A stretch of DNA of 64,000 bases. Origin: Corydoras sp. C115 (Eukaryota > Chordata > Actinopteri > Siluriformes > Callichthyidae). Numbering within the stretch: the first letter of the stretch is position 1; each line of letters begins with the position of its first letter. Location of the stretch: NCBI GenBank assembly GCA_019802505.1, contig JAFMOC010000007.1, forward strand, positions 8,013,501 to 8,077,500. The letters run 5' to 3'. This document shows, in pieces, positions 57,860 through 64,000 of the stretch. The notes beneath the pieces are model-generated. The model was not told the DNA's origin and did no database searches. It was given only the letters and a program-made list of their open reading frames with translations. A program made the translations under genes and the position numbers.

Positions 57860-59237
57860 CTGCAGAGAAAGAATGACTTTGACCCTTTGAGCTTAGAGCA
57901 GGTCCTGAAAGAATGAGAGCTAAACATTTGAATTAGGATTGAAAATGCATGTTTCCATTAAGCCATAACGAGTCAGCCAGAGTCTGTTTTTCAACTGCTG
58001 CTTATATGGTATACGGTTAGTGTGCTAAATACTGTGTACTTGGCAAATTAAAAGATTCCTGTCCAAGAAAGGCAACCCAACCCAAATAGCACTGTCTGGC
58101 TCTCGCTATGGACATGTGCAGACATTACTACATCTGCACCAATACAACTAGCTTTGGAAAAATGGCTCACAGACCTTTTTGAAATTGACAAAACTTCCTG
58201 GGGAAAATGATGGTATCACCACACATAAATGTTCACCAAAATATATTACTTTGTGGCAAATAAATTAATTACAATTATAATCTAGAACTATTACTGTTTT
58301 ATAGCTGATTTTAACATATCCCAACAAAAAAATACATTATATTAATAAATGACTTTTCAGATAGCACAAAAAAAAAGGAATATGCAAACTTGTAATAAGA
58401 AAAACATTTAAGTTCACATCTACAGTATAAATGCAAATTATTATGCAGTTACAAAGGGATAAGTCAAGTTCTTCAAATAATAAATAAAACATTTAACAAA
58501 AGAGTTGGCAATCAAAAAATAGAAAGGATGAACATTCCATCAAGAAGGAAATTCAGCATAATTTGTCAGATGATATTGGTTTTTTAACGTCAATTTTGTC
58601 TAAAATCTGGTACAAATATAAACAGTGTTATTAAAAGAAAAAACATGGTGAGCACACCTAAGATATCAGAGTATGTAGAACACAACAGAATTGTGTGTAA
58701 ATAAGTAATAGTCAAGTTGATGCTGGAAACTTTTTCCTGGTGCAGTTGTAATTAAACATAAAAAGGACTGCCTATTTCATACAAGGATAGGAACTAAATT
58801 AGGACTCAAAGGAAATAGCAATCATTTTAACTGACCAAGTGTCTTTACTTTTCATTGCAATTTGGTAAGAAAACAAAAACACGCCATAAAGTTTAAATTT
58901 CATTTACTTTTCATGTTGTGATGGAAAGATGTTCAGCTATTAAACAAAATGAGGCAAAGTGACAGAAAATATTTAACTATAGTACCTAAAAGTTGTGAAA
59001 TATAAATACACTTAGAAACGGATTTCCACATCATCCTTAATAACAGTTTACCCCTGTTCACATCACATTCTCTTATTTATATTTTTTATTCATTAATTAA
59101 TTAGGAATTAAATCTCAACAGTCTATTATCACTGTTTGATTCTTGTCCTGATGCGTTAAACATTTTAAACAAAGGAAAGTCCTGGACTGCAGATAGACCA
59201 GTCATACACAAGCAGTTACGATTGATACAGTGTTGGC

Positions 59238-59384
<147 letters not shown>

Positions 59385-60764
59385 ATAATAAAAAAATTTT
59401 TTTTAAAAGAGCTTTGATGTAATGGCATGCATTCAAAGTGCTTTTGCCACCTTCTGAATTCATAACATGCAGAAATGCCCATGACAATATAATACATGAG
59501 AAAAGGGCATACTAGAATCTAGAAACTATACTAGAAACTAGATACAAAAATTGCCTATTTGGAGTGCTGCAGGAGATAGCATGTTCGACACATCAATTAA
59601 TTGCATATGAACCACGTGTACATGTAGAGGATGCATGTTTGGAAGTGTCTTTTTGTTGTTTGTCCAGAATGTGACTTCATGCCCCTCGTTGGAAGGCTAA
59701 TGCCCCCATAGTTATATGGTAGCAGAACAGCACAAAATATAGTCCGGTGGTTAAATAAACAATGTATGATTTAAAATCTGTGCATATTAAGTGAATAAAA
59801 AAAATGTGCATAAACATTCTTCACATTTATTTGATGGCATCTGACTTGCTTTTTAAGCATGGTAACACACAGCCAGGAATACTGCAAACAGCCTCTTTTC
59901 TGGGCTGCAGCCACACTGTGGAAGCCATTCATTATGAACTAGGCAGGAAAGGTACATTCAGAAAATGGCCTGACCACCAAGCTCCATGTCTGGGGACTGA
60001 ACCACGGACATTGCATCCTCATGATGGTGTGTGCCTGCCCTAACTCTGAAGTAGCAGAACTTGGCCCAATAAGAAATGGGCAGAGCTGCAGAGCTCCCTG
60101 CACTCGCTGGCCCCTCTTGGAGGGAAGTGGTATGTATTTATAGACAGCAAATACATAACTTGTAACCAAATGCAAACCAGCAATGGGGGGAAAAGCAGTG
60201 CTGAGGAGCAAAAATAAATACCGCATCATAGCCCATAATTCTGCAGGGTGTAGAAAAGTACACACGCACAACGACAGAGCGAAGGCCGAATGCACTCCAG
60301 GCTTATAGAATGAACTTTGGTCCACTAACAATTAAATTTGCTGATTGCTAACGGCGCCGCCAAGAAAGGATGAATTTTTGGTACAGGGTTGAGAAATGTC
60401 AGCCGAAACTGGCACAAAAAAAAGCATATTCTCCTGAAAATGTTCTGCTGATTATGCATAAATATATAGTTATGTATGTGTTTGTTCACTTCCATATTTA
60501 TATGAGTTGTGCAATTTTAACTGCTATACAGGCCTATCATTTACCATAGATTGCACAGTGTTAAAAAAAGGAAGCACTTTTACTAGTTCTTAACTTATTA
60601 TTTATGTGAACATATTATAACTAATCAATCAATAACAGATTATAAAAATAATTTCCTTTATCAAAATAAAATAGGAATGGTAAAATAAGAAATAGTAAAG
60701 AACACTTTATCTGTTGTAGTAAATACAACAGCAGCCCTCTATTATTTAGCTTTTTTAAAAAGGT

Positions 60765-60845
60765 ATGATCCTCTCAGGACCACCACAGAGCAAGTTATTA
60801 TTTGGAGAATGGACCATTTGCAGCATCGCCCTGAACGTGAACGTG
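60765..60845 (-). repeat. Fragment of the same dispersed repeat family
   Basis: CAGGACCACCACAGAGCAAG, then TTATTATTTGG, matches the same region as the 46.7-kb fragment. It lies at the broken end of the Tc1 pseudogene. Confidence 0.4.
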
Positions 60846-60879
60846 TTCTGCTGGTATAGTATTGCTGCTTGATCCTTTG

Positions 60880-61560
60880 GTCAGGATTAATGGCATTCTC
60901 AATGTTTCACTGTTGCCTGTAGACACTCATTGTACTGCTCTCCAGCTCTTCGGCAAACAAACTGCCTTCTGCTACAGCCAAATATTTCAATATTTTTTAC
61001 AGCCAAATATTTCAATATTTTGATTCATCAGCCTGAGCACCTGCAGCCATTATTCTGCACCCAGTTACAATGTTTTCATGTATAGTTGAGACGCTTGGCC
61101 TTGTTCCATTTCGGAGGAATGTTTTTTTTGGCTGCAACTTTTCTATGAGGACCACTTCTGGCAAGACTTCTCCGGACAATAGATGGGTATACTTGGGTCC
61201 CAATGGATTCTGATAGTTCTGAGGTGATGGCACGGCTGGACATCCTCCGATTTTGTAGGGAAATAAGCTTGATGTGAATTTCATCTGCTGCAAGTTTCCA
61301 CCGCGTCTACGATACTCAATGTTGCCCATTTGTGCTTCTCCAAAAGAGCTTGAACAGCACATCTTAATACCCCAGTCACTTGGAAATCTTTGTCTGGGAG
61401 AAACCTTACTGACAGCAGAGTTTGGCTGTTCCTCACCTAGTTTTAAGCCTCCTACACAGCTATATCTGTTTAACTCAATGACCGTCTCAACATGCTTGTG
61501 AAATTGATGATTAGCACCGGTTTGGTAAAATTGGTTGATCATGCACCTCACTATAATCCA
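60880..61560 (-). pseudogene. Tc1/mariner transposase pseudogene
   Basis: Minus-strand pieces in different frames match a Tc1-family transposase in order. They are a helix-turn-helix with EYRRRGGNLQQM, MSSRAITSELSES, SIVRRSLARSG and KVAAKKTF, then NKAKRLNYTWKHCNW, DESKY with the first catalytic Asp, and RRQFVCRRAGEQYNECLQAT with VKH. An open frame of 201 codons (61012-61617) spans part of it but switches relative frame twice, so it is not an intact gene. A 24-bp tandem duplication disrupts the sequence just after DESKY. The region with the second Asp and Glu is not recognised. Confidence 0.7.
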
Positions 61561-62167
61561 ACAAAATCCCTGACTTTGTGCAAACGTACACAAGAATTGA
61601 TGCTGTTTTGAAGGCAAAGGGTAGTAACAACAAATATTGGTTTAATTCAGATTTTTCTTTTTTTTTGTAAATTGTTAAAAAAATAACAATTTATATTTTT
61701 GAAAGCATTCTTAGTTTACAGCATATTTTCACACCCAGATATGTAGCATAAACAGAAGGTTGCTTCCTTTGTTAGTCTGGAACAGAGGCAAGCATTTGCT
61801 CTTTTGTGAGTGATTTTCTTTTATGCTTTGTGCTTCTAAACTCTCCTGAACCATGCTATAAATGATAATATGAAAAATGATTATGTTCTATTTGTTTAAA
61901 ACCTTCATATGCTGTAACAGACTAATTTCTTGTCACCAATTTAATGTTTGTTTCAAACAGCAATCCATTCTTCGCCTCTGCTTCTTTTAAAAGTTCACAT
62001 AAATTGTGTATCTAAGCCAGATCACTCTATTTAACATCAGAGCACATTTCTGGCTTATCATGATACTGAGGCTCATAAGAATTTTAGCTCTTCTCTTGGG
62101 TTTTGCTCTCCTTGGTTCCAAATAAAAATCCCATCAGCATACAATAGATACACTGTTGTAATGATTT

Positions 62168-63262
62168 TAAGGCTGCAACAACGAATCGATAAAAATCAAT
62201 TATCAAAAGTGTCAATAACTAATTTCATTATCGATTCGTTGGGTCGTGCGATTTCCTCGTTACTCTAATGTCGTAACCGCTTACGTCACCTGCAGCTCTT
62301 CAACAACGCTGCAAAAAAATAGCGGGTTGTACAGAACGAGGCGGAATCCGCAAGACAAGTTGATAAATCGTACAACTGTAACACAGCCAATGCAGAAAAA
62401 AAAGCTTCCGCAAAACTGCGGGAGCTTCACGATTCACACAAATAAAGTACGTGTAACACGCAAGCTCTGCGAAAATGAATTAACCTGCACGGAGCACCAC
62501 GGTGATGATACACCACCTGAAACTATGAAACTAAACATGTTGGAGTCACTGATGAGGATGAAGCTCAACAGCAGAGTAAATCACTACAACATCCCGAGTT
62601 TTTTTCGTTTTGAATTGAATCAACGTAACGGTGCAACGTAACACTATGAGACCGTCAGAGCACATTTCATGCTGTTTTTGGTTGTTAACTGGATAATGAC
62701 AGTGATGGAGAACATGTGTTATATTTTCATTTAATTATCTTAAGCAGTGTTTAAATGCGCTTTATAAATACATACAACTGGTACACAATGGTGCTAATTA
62801 ATGATCGAGCTTCACGTTTTAACTTTTTGATAAAATATGAGAGAATACACTGCACTCTATGGGAGTGAGGTAGAATTAGTTACATTTAGAGGGGAATTAG
62901 GTAACATATTAGATTGACTCAAATTTGTGTAATTTTGTATTTTTTTTCACACTATGCTACATATTGTGTCAGTGTGTTTTTGAAATTTGTGTTTAATTAC
63001 TCTTTGGGCTAATTGGATGCCTTAAACTCATACTGTAAATAAAACCAGACATTTATTGACCTGTTTAATAATTCTACAGTGTAGCTGGTTTTCTTCATAA
63101 CTACTGACTTGTGATGTTCATTTGTATGTCGCTTTGGATAAAAGCGTCTGCTAAATGATTAAATGTAAAGACATGGAAATTTTTTTATCCGATTCATCGA
63201 TTAATCGAAAAAAGAATCGACCGATTAATCGATTATCAAAGCAATCGTTAGTTGCAGCCCTA
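62168..63262. mobile_element. hAT-type non-autonomous element (copy 2) with 8-bp target duplication
   Basis: The ends are TAAGGCTGCAAC (62168) and, inverted, TAGGGCTGCAAC (to 63262), the TIR class of fish hAT elements, with ATCGATTAATCGA-type subterminal sequence. Flanks AATGATTT (62160-62167) and AATTATTT (63263-63270) agree at 7 of 8 bases, the 8-bp duplication expected of hAT. The interior carries an open frame (62246-62641) and a SINE-like tail (TTTGGATAAAAGCGTCTGCT) at about 63130. It is too short for a full transposase (~600 residues). Confidence 0.75.
62246..62641 (+). pseudogene. Coding relic in hAT copy 2 (BED-finger-like)
   Basis: This 131-codon frame overlaps the same region as the relic in copy 1, with matching motifs (RTRR, KLINR, NCGSFTI, CENEL). 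Agreement in protein sequence between diverged copies points to a common coding ancestor rather than a chance frame. Confidence 0.4.
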
Positions 63263-63494
63263 AATTATTTACACTGTTGCAATGATTTACGTTAACTTTG
63301 TTTCATAGGGTGAATTAATATAAGTTGAATTAGAATGATGTAATTCAGTTTAAAAAAAAGCAAAGTATTCTTTAAATAAGCAAATAAAATACATAGTATT
63401 AATCTTTACCTTGATTTCATTAATTTCATTTATATTTATACTGCATCCTGGATTAATTTTGAAACTCATTTTAGTTTTCAAATGTTAACATCCA

Positions 63495-63848
63495 CCAATC
63501 CATTATCTTCCGTTTTATCCACTATTAGGGTCATGGGGGGGGGGGGGGGGTTTCCCCATGCCCATCCAGGGGAGAACGTCTCAGGTGCTGGGCAGATACA
63601 CCCAGGACAGGGCGCCAATCTATCTCTGGGCACACACTCAGACAGACAAGCACACTCTATACGGGGCAATTGGGAGAATTCAGTTGACTTGATCCATGTT
63701 TTTGGACTGTGGGAGGAAACCGGAGGAACCTGGAGGAAACCCACACGGACTCGGGGAGAACATGGAAACTCCACCCAGATTGGGATTCGAACCGGGAATC
63801 CCTAGCGCTGAGAGGCGAACGTGTTAACCACTAAGCCACCGTGCTGCC
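63495..63848 (-). mobile_element. tRNA-derived SINE, full length
   Basis: Same family on the minus strand, with a B box (GGTTCGAATCC) reading correctly and a long G-run at 63534-63551 in the 3' part. Confidence 0.85.
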
Positions 63849-64000
63849 CCAAATGTTAACAGAATTAAAATAATGTAAGTTGAAAAAACAAGATTGCTTA
63901 ATATTAAAGAGAAGTGAAATTAAGTGCTTCCAAACATTGTCATGAGATTATAAATATCTTCCTGTTTTTGTACGACAATTTCGCAATGCACTCATCTGTG

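Noticed and set aside
61012..61617. Apparently intact 201-codon gene on the minus strand
   Set aside because: Transposase motifs in this stretch fall in different frames, so the open frame is a composite across frameshifts in a Tc1 pseudogene.

Overview
The window is vertebrate nuclear DNA, almost certainly from a teleost fish. Its genes are split by GT-AG introns, the background is AT-rich with many (CA)n and (TA)n microsatellites, and there is a dense load of fish-type repeats: tRNA-derived SINEs, Tc1/mariner relics, hAT elements and LINE 3' ends. Species cannot be fixed from the sequence. There are no bacterial genes, operons or CRISPR arrays.

Two protein-coding genes can be supported, both on the minus strand. 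zfp36l2 (coding 25755 to 24453, two exons) encodes a complete 394-residue TIS11/TTP-family protein with two CCCH zinc fingers; it binds AU-rich elements and promotes mRNA decay. It sits in a CpG-rich island and is followed by a long AU-rich 3'UTR that carries the family's own target nonamer. Upstream of it lies the 3' end of thada: nine exons between 57859 and 27972 join without a phase conflict into the last 512 codons of a THADA-like HEAT-repeat protein. The first ~1,400 residues lie beyond the right edge. The order thada then zfp36l2 on one strand is the same as in human (2p21), which supports both calls.

Layout: 1-22.7 kb is a gene-poor flank downstream of zfp36l2, filled with SINEs, a possible LTR fragment, transposase relics and microsatellites. 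22.7-26.2 kb is zfp36l2 with its 3'UTR and CpG island. 26.2-28 kb is the short intergenic interval with the presumed thada 3'UTR. 28-64 kb is thada exons in large repeat-rich introns, including a Tc1 element with long inverted repeats (53.4-54.8 kb), two related hAT elements in opposite orientation (55.9-57.0 and 62.2-63.3 kb) and a Tc1 pseudogene (60.9-61.6 kb).

The most interesting local signal is a 95-nt thada intron (36120-36026) with a GC donor and a (GT)14 tract directly before its acceptor, leading into a frame-neutral 123-nt exon. This resembles the CFTR exon 9 arrangement and could make the exon an optional cassette. No wholly new system was found; the remaining findings concern repeat structure, a possible autoregulatory 3'UTR and candidate noncoding regulatory islands.
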